A stretch of DNA of 64,000 bases from Platanthera guangdongensis (lineage: Eukaryota > Streptophyta > Magnoliopsida > Asparagales > Orchidaceae): assembly GCA_039583875.1 (NCBI GenBank), contig CM077151.1, positions 118,893,519 through 118,957,518 on the forward strand, given 5' to 3'. Both the position numbers and the translations under genes were made by a program. Numbering within the stretch: the first letter of the stretch is position 1; every line of letters starts with the position of its first letter. The notes beneath the pieces are model-generated. The model made no database searches and was not told the DNA's origin. It saw only the letters and a program-made list of their open reading frames with translations. This document shows, piece after piece, positions 10,179 to 19,470 of this stretch.

Positions 10179-12140
10179 TCAGCGGTCTCTATTTTCAGTT
10201 CGCTTCTCTGCCCTATCCCTGCATAGATGAGCCGCCTGATCGCTTATCTGAAGAATTTCACTGTATACGCGGCAGAGATGATGATGAATGACGTTTATAG
10301 TCCGGTGCATATGGGCAGCTTCCCGGTCTACTCGACTAAGGGGCACCATTGGCTCCGCTGCCGGCCTCAGCTCCTCGTCCGCAGCGCGTGGGACACCACC
10401 TGTCGGTGCGGCGATCTCCGGAGCCGCGCGGTCTGGTACTCGCGGCCTCCGGTCAGCGATCTCTGCAGCCCGCTTCCCTTTCTCCTCACGCACAGACGCG
10501 AAGTGTTTGCCTTTGTAGTAGCGGACATCATCCGCGAGCCTTTTCTTCTCCTTATCAGATCTCTCCAGCGCCCTGGAAATGCTGGCGACCTGATCCTTCA
10601 GAGCCATCTCGCGCTCAGCAAATTGTTTTTCGCGCGCGGCGAATGCTTCCTCACGCTCCTTGGCTTTCTCCAACACTTTTTTCAAGCATTCCATTTCAAA
10701 TTGAAATTTCTTCTCTAACTCTTGAACCATATTCAGGCTGGGTGGCTCGTCTTCCGCGGGTTCCATATTTGAAACCGCGTCAGCACCGGGGTTCGGCGTG
10801 ACTGTGATCTCGCCACTCTCGGTAGAGTCCGGCAGTGACTTCCCACCTGCAACAAACAAAGTCAACTCCACATTCAAAGGCAGCTCGCGGCGGACCCGAA
10901 GAAAGGATGAAAAATCACTTTGAGACATAGCAGCAGCGAGTCGCCGACTATCGAAGAAGATTGGACGCCTTGCCCGCTCCGGGTCAAAGACGCTTAATCG
11001 CTTCCTCCATTCGCGGTGGACCTTAGCTCTTTTTTCAACAGCAGAGCTTGTCGACACTACAATATCGTCCGTCTCCGTGATGATCTTTATGGGCTTCGAT
11101 TTCCGCGGCGGCGACCTGTAAAGCCACTTGCGCTGAAAATATTTAGGCGCAGGTTGAAGTTTACCTGACCGCAGCAGCTCCGCGACAATCCGCAGATCCT
11201 CAGCAGCTTTGTCCGCGGCGATCTGCTTCGAGGCCGCCCCGACTGCAGCAACATGAGCAACGATTTGCTTCTTTTGCTCCGCTATCTTCTCCCTCAGCCT
11301 CTCCCTCTCCTCTTCCTCCGCAGCGGACAGAGATGGGAGTTCGTCGCCCTTGTCTCCAGCGGTCTCCGCCTCATTCTGCTGCAGTACAACCAGCAAGGAG
11401 TCGTGGATTAAGTCAAGTTGGTCGACATCTATGGAATCGATAATCTCATCCGTGGAAAGACTGACCGTGGAAAGAGAATTGTCCCCCCGGATTTGGGCCT
11501 CCGGTGTTATCAGGTCGCTGTCGGGGACTTCTTTGTCGCGCGGCCTGTGTTGCAGGTCCGCCTCCCCGGTCCGCTTGGAGATATTCTTCTCCTTCATAGC
11601 GCGCAGCTTCTTCTCCACCCGCTCAGCGACGGTCGCTCCGCTCCTCTTCCTCTTCTTCCTCTTGGCTGTCTTCTCAGCAGGATCCGCGGCGGACCCCAAA
11701 GGCTGGTCTTCGCGGACAGGCTCCGGGTTCGCAGCTGTCGATGCTTTTGGATGCACACCGTCCTCTTCCTCAGTCCGCCTATCTTCGTCATCCAGGTTGA
11801 CAATAGGCACCTGGGCATTAGGAGAAGATACGTCGGCCTCAGTGCGTTCGCCAGCAGTATCCGCCGATGTCGCGGTTTTCTGGGAATGGACGGAGTCCGA
11901 CAAGGTCGTCATCCTCTCGCTCAGTGGTTCAGCATCAACTGCGGCTTCTCCGCGAGCAAATATATCAGTAGGGCGGGCTGACTTCTCCGCGGGCTTCTCG
12001 TTCTGGGAGTTTTCTCCTGCGAGGCGGACAGGATCTTGTCTTGCCGGCCTCTTTGCAATTTTCTTGGTCCTCATTGGCGTTGACGGCTCCGAGTCGCCTT
12101 TGGCAGTGAGGCTAGAGAGGAATGCACCAAGTCTTGCCAT
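10179..12140 (-). CDS. Antisense gene 2 of R2: 653-aa charged coiled-coil protein
   Basis: A single uninterrupted frame starts at the ATG at 12140, about 85 bp below a TATA box. The protein is highly charged and of low complexity for its first 300 residues. A basic cluster KRKKRKR at residues 160-166 looks like a nuclear localisation signal. Heptad-rich helices lie near residues 255-300 and about 440-520 (LEKKFQFEMECLKKVLEKA onward), predicting coiled-coil assembly. I recognise no catalytic domain. It lies head-to-tail with antisense gene 1 and shares its promoter motif, so the two form a cassette on the strand opposite pol. An open frame of this length in an element with a nonsense-broken pol suggests recent function or chance survival. 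Confidence 0.7.
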   Translation of the reverse strand: MARLGAFLSSLTAKGDSEPSTPMRTKKIAKRPARQDPVRLAGENSQNEKPAEKSARPTDIFARGEAAVDAEPLSERMTTLSDSVHSQKTATSADTAGERTEADVSSPNAQVPIVNLDDEDRRTEEEDGVHPKASTAANPEPVREDQPLGSAADPAEKTAKRKKRKRSGATVAERVEKKLRAMKEKNISKRTGEADLQHRPRDKEVPDSDLITPEAQIRGDNSLSTVSLSTDEIIDSIDVDQLDLIHDSLLVVLQQNEAETAGDKGDELPSLSAAEEEERERLREKIAEQKKQIVAHVAAVGAASKQIAADKAAEDLRIVAELLRSGKLQPAPKYFQRKWLYRSPPRKSKPIKIITETDDIVVSTSSAVEKRAKVHREWRKRLSVFDPERARRPIFFDSRRLAAAMSQSDFSSFLRVRRELPLNVELTLFVAGGKSLPDSTESGEITVTPNPGADAVSNMEPAEDEPPSLNMVQELEKKFQFEMECLKKVLEKAKEREEAFAAREKQFAEREMALKDQVASISRALERSDKEKKRLADDVRYYKGKHFASVREEKGKRAAEIADRRPRVPDRAAPEIAAPTGGVPRAADEELRPAAEPMVPLSRVDREAAHMHRTINVIHHHLCRVYSEILQISDQAAHLCRDRAEKRTENRDR

Positions 12141-12224
12141 GCCGGACTGGAAAGTGGAGACCGCAAGTGGTGAGTATTGCCCCGTGTCGATCGAGATTCT
12201 CGGCAGATCCAGACCCTCCAGCAG

Positions 12225-12233
12225 TATTTATAG
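12225..12233 (-). promoter_or_regulatory. TATA box of antisense gene 2
   Basis: The minus strand reads GCTATAAATACTGC, ending about 85 bp above the ATG at 12140. The 13 bases CTATAAATACTGC match the promoter of antisense gene 1 exactly. It points away from the R2 LTR promoter at 12718. Confidence 0.65.
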
Positions 12234-12319
12234 CTTTGGTGGCATTTTCGAGGTTTGCGGACTCGGCGGTTAAAGAAACATTTTCGAAGTTTTTCTGGAA
12301 ACTTAAAAATGTGCAGGGA

Positions 12320-13073
12320 TTATGTTAACCCCTCAGTCCGCAACATACTACAAGATTCCAGAGCCCCCCATTCAGCAGGCGCGGACAGGATTTGTCTGTC
12401 CGCCCAGTCCGGCGCTGTCACCAGTCGGGCGCCAAGGGTGATACTCCAGCAGCGGACGCAAGGACCAGTTCGCTCAGTCCGCCGGCGCTTTGGGCAACAA
12501 GTTCTCCAGCGGCGGACGCAGTATCTCATCCGCCCAGGCCGCCGCCCTTCTGTAGGCGCGCCCAGCAGCAGTGGAAGCTCCAGCTCGCGAGCCCAGTCCG
12601 CCACTTCTGTGCGGACTGGCGTGTTCTTTCTTTTTGCTTCCCGTCACCGCTGCCCGGTTCTCCTGTACCCCGGGCAGCCAGTTATCTTAGCCCTGGCCGT
12701 TTGGGCAGGCCCCCTATCCTATAAATAGGGGGGAGGTGGTGCACTCAAGGCACGCTGACTCGGACCCAGGAGCCTACTTGTTACAGGCTGCAGACTCGAA
12801 TCCTGTGCCTTGCGGACTCCCCCTTGCTCTACTTCCCTCAGTCTTTTCCTTTCACTTGTAACTAGATCCTTCTTCAATCAAGGGAAAGCCCGTCGCAAGA
12901 GAGGCATTCAGGCCGCGACGGGCGAAGTCTGTTGTTGTCGTGGTTCACGGCCCTGCTCTTCTTCCAGCTCTCATCCGCTTAGTAGATCGCTACTCGCAGT
13001 CTCCCTATTCCCCCTGTGATCGAACAAGTTAGCTGGTTGTGCTCGACCCCCCTTGTGTTTTCATGCATCAACA
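12320..13073 (+). repeat. Putative 3' LTR of R2 (left edge uncertain)
   Basis: This stretch looks like an LTR: a GCGGAC/GTCCGC palindrome-rich block (12360-12620), a plus-strand TATA box at 12718-12730, and a CT-rich transcribed part, up to the junction with the R3 LTR tail at 13074. Hairpins include GCGGACAG with CTGTCCGC near 12380 and CAGTCCGC with GCGGACTG near 12594-12619. I could not place the left boundary or see the matching 5' LTR, so LTR status is inferred from position and promoter. Confidence 0.5.
12718..12730 (+). promoter_or_regulatory. TATA box in R2 LTR-like region
   Basis: CCTATAAATAGGG follows the GTCCGC-rich block by about 100 bp and is followed by text with no other gene. 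In a 3' LTR this promoter would fire outward into R3. Confidence 0.6.
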
Positions 13074-13306
13074 GATGGGGTTGTTACATTTTTGGTATCG
13101 GTTGTCTTGGTCTTTCCCTCTCGCAGTCGTGGTCGACTTCTTTTGTGGGGTGGCGAGCACGTGTTTGTGCACACCAAAGTCTACGATTAAACTCCTGAAT
13201 GTCCATGATAGGAATGCATTTTGTATGTTTAAGGAACCTGCGTGTTCTTATTTTGTGTTGTTTGCTTGGGTACGACCGCTAATGTGTGTGTCTTGTCCAC
13301 CTTTAG
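13074..13306 (+). other. R3 5' LTR remnant, primer-binding site and leader
   Basis: GATGGGGTTGTTACA (13074-13088) equals the end of the R3 3' LTR at 33951-33965, marking the LTR edge. It is followed by TTTTTGGTATCGGTTG, which keeps the TGGTATC core of an initiator tRNA-Met site but diverges after it. The rest to 13306 is leader, ending in a pyrimidine-rich CCACCTTTAG directly before the gag frame. Confidence 0.7.
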
Positions 13307-14440
13307 GTGACACGGAGTGGAGCTGGGCCGTCTGAGCCCCAGCGTTCTGATGAAAGTACGGCACCAGCCGCGGTGCCTACACCTCCACCGTCTGCGGAAC
13401 ATGTCCGTTTAGTTGCGGAGGCCTTATTTACCATGATCCAAGGTCAGCCAGTCAGGCAGGAACAAGCGGCTGTAAGTCCAGAACAGGTGGTGGCAAGGCC
13501 TGAACCTGTTATGGATGTGGTTCCTCGAGCGGCTGAGAAGCAGCTAACGCGGTTTATGAGTTTCCATCCGCCTACATTCTCGGGAGCGGGAACCCCGACG
13601 CAGGCTGAGGATTGGTTATCGCGCGTCAAGCGAGTGATGACGGCGATAGGAACGGCGGAGCATCAGAAAGTTACCTTAGCCACCTTCTTACTTGAAGGAG
13701 AAGCGCGTTTATGGTGGGATGAGATGGAGTTGCATCATTTGGCGGGTCGTCCGTTAACCCAAGTATCGATGGAAGAATTCTCTCGGCTCTTCCTAGCGAA
13801 GCACCTTCCTGTGGCGCAACGGATAGCCATGGAAAATGAATTCCAACGGTTGACTCAAGGTGATGGCAGTGTTGACGCGTACCTGCATGAGTTTACGCGC
13901 TTGGGGCGGTATGCGGGTTCGATTTTTGCTGATGAGCAGAGGAAGACGAATCGGTTCTATAAAGGGCTGAGGGATGAGCTGAGGTTCCTTGTGTCCAGTT
14001 CTGTGAACCAAGGCTTCCAAGCGTTGGTTGACACTGCGACCGCGTTGGAAAAAGATATGAAGAGGGTGCAAGGGAAGAGAGCTTTGGCTGTGTCGCAACC
14101 AGAGTGGAAGGCGCCCCGATCGGGAAAGTCATTTTATAAGAAGAGATGGGGCAAGAAGTCCAAGCCTAGTGGACAAGCGCCTTCATCAGTTGCATCGGGA
14201 ACAACATCAGGGGCAACCACCAAGCCAGAAACTCGTACCTGCTTCAATTGTGGTAGGATGGGGCATATTGCGCGAGATTGTCGGATGCCGCCAAAGAGTG
14301 AAAAGAAGGCGGGAGCATCTTATGCGGAAAAAGGAAAGGCGGTGGTGGATTCCTCTGCCTCGCAGGCGCAACCCCGAGTCTACAATCTTGGCCTGCAAGA
14401 GGCCATCAAGCAGAGTGACGTGGTCACAGGTATGAGTTAG
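13307..14440 (+). CDS. R3 Gag
   Basis: The frame opens right after an in-frame TAG at 13304-13306, so the true start is unclear: the first codon is GTG, and the first ATG is near 13433. A spliced upstream exon is possible, since CCACCTTTAG resembles an acceptor. The product is a capsid protein with the Tekay retrotransposon gag core (RLWWDEM, DAYLHEFTRLGRYA region) and one CCHC zinc knuckle, CFNCGRMGHIARDC, near residues 312-325. The stop TAG at 14438-14440 lies inside the intron at 14430-14519. Unspliced RNA therefore gives Gag, and spliced RNA runs on into pol. The basic tail before the knuckle fits nucleic-acid binding. Confidence 0.85.
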   Translation: MTRSGAGPSEPQRSDESTAPAAVPTPPPSAEHVRLVAEALFTMIQGQPVRQEQAAVSPEQVVARPEPVMDVVPRAAEKQLTRFMSFHPPTFSGAGTPTQAEDWLSRVKRVMTAIGTAEHQKVTLATFLLEGEARLWWDEMELHHLAGRPLTQVSMEEFSRLFLAKHLPVAQRIAMENEFQRLTQGDGSVDAYLHEFTRLGRYAGSIFADEQRKTNRFYKGLRDELRFLVSSSVNQGFQALVDTATALEKDMKRVQGKRALAVSQPEWKAPRSGKSFYKKRWGKKSKPSGQAPSSVASGTTSGATTKPETRTCFNCGRMGHIARDCRMPPKSEKKAGASYAEKGKAVVDSSASQAQPRVYNLGLQEAIKQSDVVTGMS

Positions 14441-14519
14441 TTTTACATATGCTATTGTCTGTATGCTTAGCTTAGTACGCCTATGTTTGTGGTTTGTGTG
14501 TGTGACATGTTTGTCATAG
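14430..14519 (+). other. R3 gag-pol intron (90 bp)
   Basis: The donor is GGTCACAG followed by GTATGAG and the acceptor is TTTGTCATAG before 14520. Splicing joins the last gag codons (VVTG) in frame to the protease lead-in (FVMIRD), giving the continuous VTG-to-DTG spacing normal for Tekay proteins. The gag stop lies 8 nt inside the intron. R6, R7 and R8 have an intron at the same place. Confidence 0.75.
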
Positions 14520-17500
14520 GCTTTGTGATGATTCGGGACACGCTGGCGCGAGCACTGTTTGATACAGGTGCATCGCATTCTTTTCTGTCTCGTGAATTTG
14601 TTACGCGGCTTGGGATACCCAGTCATGCAAAGACAGATAGCGTCAGAGTGGTGTTGCCGAATGGTTGTTGGATGCGTGCGGATCAAGCTTGCGATGTGGC
14701 GGTTCAGTTCGGAAGTCGGGATTTTTGCTTAACCGCATTTGTTTTGCCAATATCGGAATTCGATGTAATTTTTGGGATGGATTGGCTTGCGGAGCAGCAT
14801 GCTATGATTGATTGCCAGTCCAAAGAAATCACGTTGGGCCATAATACCGAACAGGAGACCAAGTTTGCGGGTATGCGAGGAGTAGGCGGGACGTTGATGT
14901 CTGCACTCCAGGTAGTAAAAGCTGTTCGGAAGGGTGCGGAGTGTTACTTTGCACTAATTCAGGCTGTTGAGCCTAAGGCCACTTTGTGCGAGGTTCCGAT
15001 TGTGGCAGAATTTACAGATGTGTTTCCCACGGATCTCCCTGGGCTACCACCCCAGCGGGAGATTGACTTCACAATTGAGTTGGTGCCAGGTGCGAAACCC
15101 GTGGCCCGCTCGCCATATCGCGTTGCGCCTAAAGAAATGGCTGAGTTGAAGGTTCAACTACAAGAAATGCTAGAGCAAGGTTATATCCGCCCAAGTATGT
15201 CACCTTGGAGCGCGCCTGTGCTTTTTGTAAAGAAGAAAGATGGTGGGTTACGGTTGTGTATCGATTACCGTGAATTGAATAAGCTGACCGAGAAAAATAA
15301 GTATCCTATACCTCGGATTGATGAGTTATTCGATCAGCTGGTGGGATCTACCGTCTATTCGAAGTTGGACCTGAAGTCTGGTTATTACCAGTTACGAATT
15401 CGGGAAGGTGACATTCCCAAAACCGCATTTGGAACGCGTTATGGGCACTATGAGTTCACAGTCATGCCATTTGGACTGTGTAATGCGCCCTCGGTGTTTA
15501 TGGATCTGATGCACCGTATTTTCCGTGAGTACCTGGATCTGTTTGTGATCGTGTTCATTGATGACATCCTGGTGTACTCGAAGTCTACAGCTGAGCATGA
15601 GATTCATTTGCGGTTGGTGTTGAACACGTTGAGGCAAAATCAGCTATATGCCAAGTTCTCGAAATGCGAGTTTTGGCTATCGTCAGTGGCATTTTTAGGC
15701 CATGTGGTGTGTGGAGTGGGCATTGCAGTGGATCCAGCGAAGATAAGAGCCATACAAGAGTGGCCAATGTTGTCTTCCGTGGCCGAAGTCAGGAGTTTTC
15801 TTGGACTTGCGGGCTACTATAGAAGATTTGTGGAAAACTTCTCGCGGATCGCTTTGCCGCTAACCACACTGACGCGAAAGGATCAGAAGTTCGTTTGGAC
15901 GCCAGAGTGCGCACGAGCTTTTGAAGAGCTGAAGGTTCGGTTGACCACGGCGTCGGTGTTGTCTTCGCCATGTGGAACCGATGGATTTGTAATATATAGC
16001 GATGCCTCAGGGAGCGGCTTAGGCTGCGTTCTTTTGCAGAGCGGAAAGGTGATTGCTTATGGCTCACGCCAATTGAAGGTGCACGAGCGAAATTACCCCG
16101 TCCATGATTTGGAACTAGCGGCGGTGATTTTTGCCCTTAAGCTGTGGCGACACTACCTTTATGGAGTAAAGGTGGAGATCTATACCGATCATAAGAGCCT
16201 AAAGTATCTTTTGGAGCAGAAAGACTTGAACATGCGACAACGAAGGTGGTTGGAGTTCCTTGGGGACTACACTTTCGAGATTCACTATACACCCGGGAAG
16301 GGGAATGTTGTCGCGGATGCCTTGAGTCGGCGAGTTCCGGCTAGAGCAAATTGGTTACAAAGGCATGATGAACGGCTTATCCAGGAGTTGGAAGCATTGG
16401 AGATCTATTGTGTTGACAAGAATTCCACTGTCATTGCATGTTTGAACTGGACCGAGGTGCAATGTGACCTTGCAGACCGAGTTCGACGGGCAACGGAGTT
16501 GGATGAAGATCTCTTACGCTCTGTGAATGAAGGGCCAGAGGGCAAATTCACCTGGATTGATGGTCTTTTGCGCAAAGAGGGCCGTTTGTGCGTCCCGAAT
16601 GTGGGGAAGTTGAGGGAAGAACTGATGTATGAAGCACATTATACGAAGTATTCCATTCACCCCGGGAGCACAAAGATGTTCAACGATATGAAGAAGCTTT
16701 TCTGGTGGCCAGGGCTTAAGAAAGTCGTTGCCCTTTATGTCGCCAAATGTCAAACATGCGCGATGGTGAAGGCGGAATGCCAAAAGTCGGGCGGTTATTT
16801 GAAGTCACTGCCGATCCCAGTGTGGAAATTTGATGATATTTCCATGGATTTTGTGCATGGATTGCCAAGATCGCAGCGAGGAAATGATTCCATTTGGGTG
16901 ATAGTTGACCGGCTAACAAAAGTAGCACATTTTCTCCCAAACAGGCGGGATGATTCGGTTGAAAGTTTGGCAAAGTTATATGTTGATCAGATTATGCGTC
17001 TTCATGGTGTTCCTCCGAGCATCGTAAGTGATCGAGATGGGCGGTTCACGTCAAATGATTGGAGGCTAGTTCACCGACTGTTGGGCACGAAATTGACTTT
17101 CAGTACGGCCTTTCATCCCCAAACGGATGGCCAGACGGAACGTACCAACAGAACAATGGAGGACATGCTCCGAATGTGCGCCCTTGACTTCGGAAAGAGA
17201 TGGGAAGATCATCTCTATATGGTCGAGTTTGCATATAATAACAGCTACCAGGCAAGCATTGTGATGACACCATATGAAGCCCTATATGGAAGGAAGTGTC
17301 GTACTCCCTTGGCTTGTGTAGAAGCGGGTGAAGCCCGGGTTGTTAAACCAAATGAGGTGGATGAAGCAAACTCAACCATTCGGTCTATTCGAGAGAGATT
17401 GCTTATTGCTCAAGATCGACAAGCGAAGTACTACAACGCCAAGCACCGGAACGTAGAATTTGCGGTTGGCGATTGGGTCTACTTGAAGATCAAGCCATTC

Positions 17501-17884
17501 AAAGGTGTCTCCAGGATTCGACGATTGAAAAAGTTGAGTCCAAGATATTTAGGTCATTTTGAAGTGGTTGAGCGAATTGGCGAAGCGGCTTATCGGCTAG
17601 CTCTGTCGGTAGACTTGGGTGGGTTACATGATGTCTTTCACATTTCGGTGCTTCGGAAGGCCGTGAAAGATCCAGCTCAAGTGATCGCGAATGATCGGGT
17701 GCCGGTGGAGTATGGGCTAACAACGAGAGTTAGACCCATTCAGATCGAAGATCGAGCCGAGAAACAGTTGCGGAACAAGACGGTCAGTATGGTAAAAGTC
17801 CGATGGGACAACTGCGGCCGTGAAGAGCTGACATGGGAGCGCGAGCAGACCATGCGAGCAGAGTTCCCTGAGCTGTTTGTGTAA
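14520..17884 (+). CDS. R3 Pol: protease, RT, RNase H, integrase, chromodomain-like tail
   Basis: The open frame extends back to an ATG at 14483, but splicing would enter at 14520. Counting from that ATG, the protease active site DTGASHSF starts at residue 27 and the RT catalytic FIDD is residues 358-361, with the YRELNK and [10 protein letters not shown] motifs around it. RNase H ([11 protein letters not shown], then the YTDHKSL region) follows. Integrase has the HHCC zinc finger ending CQTC, then [17 protein letters not shown] and the E region. The last 60 residues ([19 protein letters not shown]) form the Tekay chromodomain-like end. There are no stops or frameshifts, so this is an intact enzyme set, probably made as a Gag-Pol polyprotein and matured by its protease. 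Confidence 0.92.
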
Positions 17885-17965
17885 TCTGTCGCGAGAATGT
17901 TGTAATATCAAAATTTTATATGTTGTAACATTTGTCTTGCTGGTTTCTGTTGCTTTCCTGTCTCT

Positions 17966-18003
17966 AAATTTCGAGGACGAAATTTCTTGTAGGAGGGGAG
18001 GAT
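17966..18003 (+). other. R3 hairpin plus polypurine tract
   Basis: AAATTTCG and CGAAATTT pair around AGGA (17966-17985). The purine tract TAGGAGGGGAGGAT then leads directly into the LTR at 18004. The tract is the plus-strand DNA primer site. The same hairpin-before-tract design is found in R6 and R7 with a compensated stem. Confidence 0.85.
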
Positions 18004-18036
18004 TGTAACAGCCCAAAGTTCAGAAACAGGCATTTT

Positions 18037-18606
18037 TGGGTGACACGGCCTGGGACACGGGCGTGTCCCAGGGCGTGTCAGGTGACACGGCCTGCGACAC
18101 GGGCGTGTCGCAGGGTGTGTCGAGGTTGTGTCGATGATTGGGCTTTGTCTCGACGATTTTTGTTCTCGACGATCCGTCGAGAGGAGGCACACGGCCCAGG
18201 ACACGGGCGTGTCCAAGGCCGTGTCGCATGCTCGACGATTTTTCTCGACGACCGTCGAGTGTCGAGAAGTGAGTGTCGAGTGTTGAACACGGCCTGTGAC
18301 ACGAGCGTGTCACAGGGCGTGTCAAATCAGGCGACGAACTCAGCCCGCCGAAGGTTTCGACAGGGCGTGTCTTTGTGCCGTGTCTGGGCACACGGCCTGG
18401 GACACGGGCGTGTCACAGGCCGTGTGAAGTCTCGGGATGATTTGGGATTTTTTCCCCAGGTACACGGCCACAGACACGGGCGTGTCTGAAGGCGTGTTGG
18501 TGACACGGCCCATGACACGGGCGTGTCCCGTGGGCGTGTCACTGGTTTGGATAAGTCGGTTGACCACCGCTTGAGGCACACAGCCTGGCACACGGCCGTG
18601 TTCGAG
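18037..18606. repeat. Covarying palindrome array in R3 U3
   Basis: About eight 36-40 bp units have an outer GACACGG with a GCGTGTC partner and an inner palindrome around a GG or AG centre. Inner arms differ by paired changes: CCTGGGACACG with CGTGTCCCAGG (18049-18072), CCTGCGACACG with CGTGTCGCAGG (18091-18114) and CCTGTGACACG with CGTGTCACAGG (18293-18316). TCGACGA-rich spacers lie between units. It is located at the start of U3. Confidence 0.9.
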
Positions 18607-19200
18607 GCCGTGTCGGGTCAAAATATGTGTTTTGGCAGAATCGTGGCTGTCCATTCCTTCAGTCTGGATCCAAGGGCTGAAAGCTCCTTCCTTTTTTTCT
18701 TCAAGGCCGAAAACTGAGAAGTCTTGCTCACTTTGTTTGGCCTTCATCTTTCTTCAAGAGAGAGAAAGAGAGAGAGAAAGGAGGAGGAAGAAGGAAAGGG
18801 GGCTGCTGTTGGTGGTGCTGCGGTTTACCGACGAGAGATCCGAAGCCAGCGTTGCGGAGGAAACGCTCTTGCGAGTCTTGCAAGCTAGCTTGGAGGCCAT
18901 GGCACCGAAGCGATCGTCAAGGGTAACGACTTTTCTTCCTAGCCATGTGAAGGCTTCCGTTTTGGCATATCTTTTGATTCCCCCACCAAGAGGTGGCTGC
19001 TTTTGGGAATCGTTTGGGTGATTCTTGAAATCCCATTTGTTAGCATATAGATCCGGAAATGGAGTACGTAATAGGCATGCTGTGTGAAGCCCATCTGGAC
19101 AGGTTGGTCTGGATTGGTGATGTTGCATACGAACCAGAGAAGACTCCGTGATAACGTGTGGTGTACGGAGTCTACGGGTTATGCCTGCGAAAAGGAGTAG

Positions 19201-19470
19201 CAGGAAGTACTGGGGTGGTAGCCCAGGAAAATAGCCATGTGATGGTTTTGGGTCCAACCTGTGAATGCGGCACAGGAAGTACTGGTGGGACCAGAAAAGG
19301 CCCTTTTTGTGATGCTTGATGTCATAGGGTGTCCACCTGTGAACTGAGTCACAGGAAGTACTGGTGTGCCCAGGAAAGACCCCTGACATTTGTGCTAGTG
19401 CGGTGTCCACCTGTGGAGAGAGTCACAGGAAGTACTGGTGTGCCCAAGAAAGACCCGCTGTTGCTGTGAG
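19201..19470. repeat. Tandem repeat, 72-79 bp period, in R3 LTR
   Basis: The phrase caggaagtactgg starts at 19201, 19273, 19352 and 19426, with related text between (gtccacctgtgaa, agtcacagg, cccaggaaagaccc). The copies are diverged in length and sequence. It lies far downstream of the palindrome array. Confidence 0.85.

Larger units (their letters stand above)
3138..13073 (+). mobile_element. R2: Tat-lineage Ty3/gypsy element, 5' part missing
   Basis: R2 is a plus-strand element whose left part (5' LTR, gag, protease) is displaced beyond the window by R1. Visible are pol (RT, RNase H, a second archaeal-type RNase H, integrase), a repeat-rich 3' region, two antisense genes and an LTR-like end. 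Dual RNase H and extra antisense reading frames between pol and the 3' LTR are known traits of the plant Tat lineage. The right edge is approximate: R2 must end at or just before 13073, because 13074-13088 is the last 15 bp of the R3 LTR (identical to 33951-33965). Confidence 0.8.

Noticed and set aside
11101..11168. Possible 32-nt intron in antisense gene 2 (GTAAAC...TTTTCAG)
   Set aside because: Too short for a plant intron, and the frame is open without splicing.
11350..12273. 307-aa plus-strand Ser-rich frame opposite antisense gene 2
   Set aside because: It is the complement of the coding strand; composition mirrors the Glu/Lys-rich gene, and it lacks a promoter, whereas the minus frame has a TATA box and a 653-codon span.
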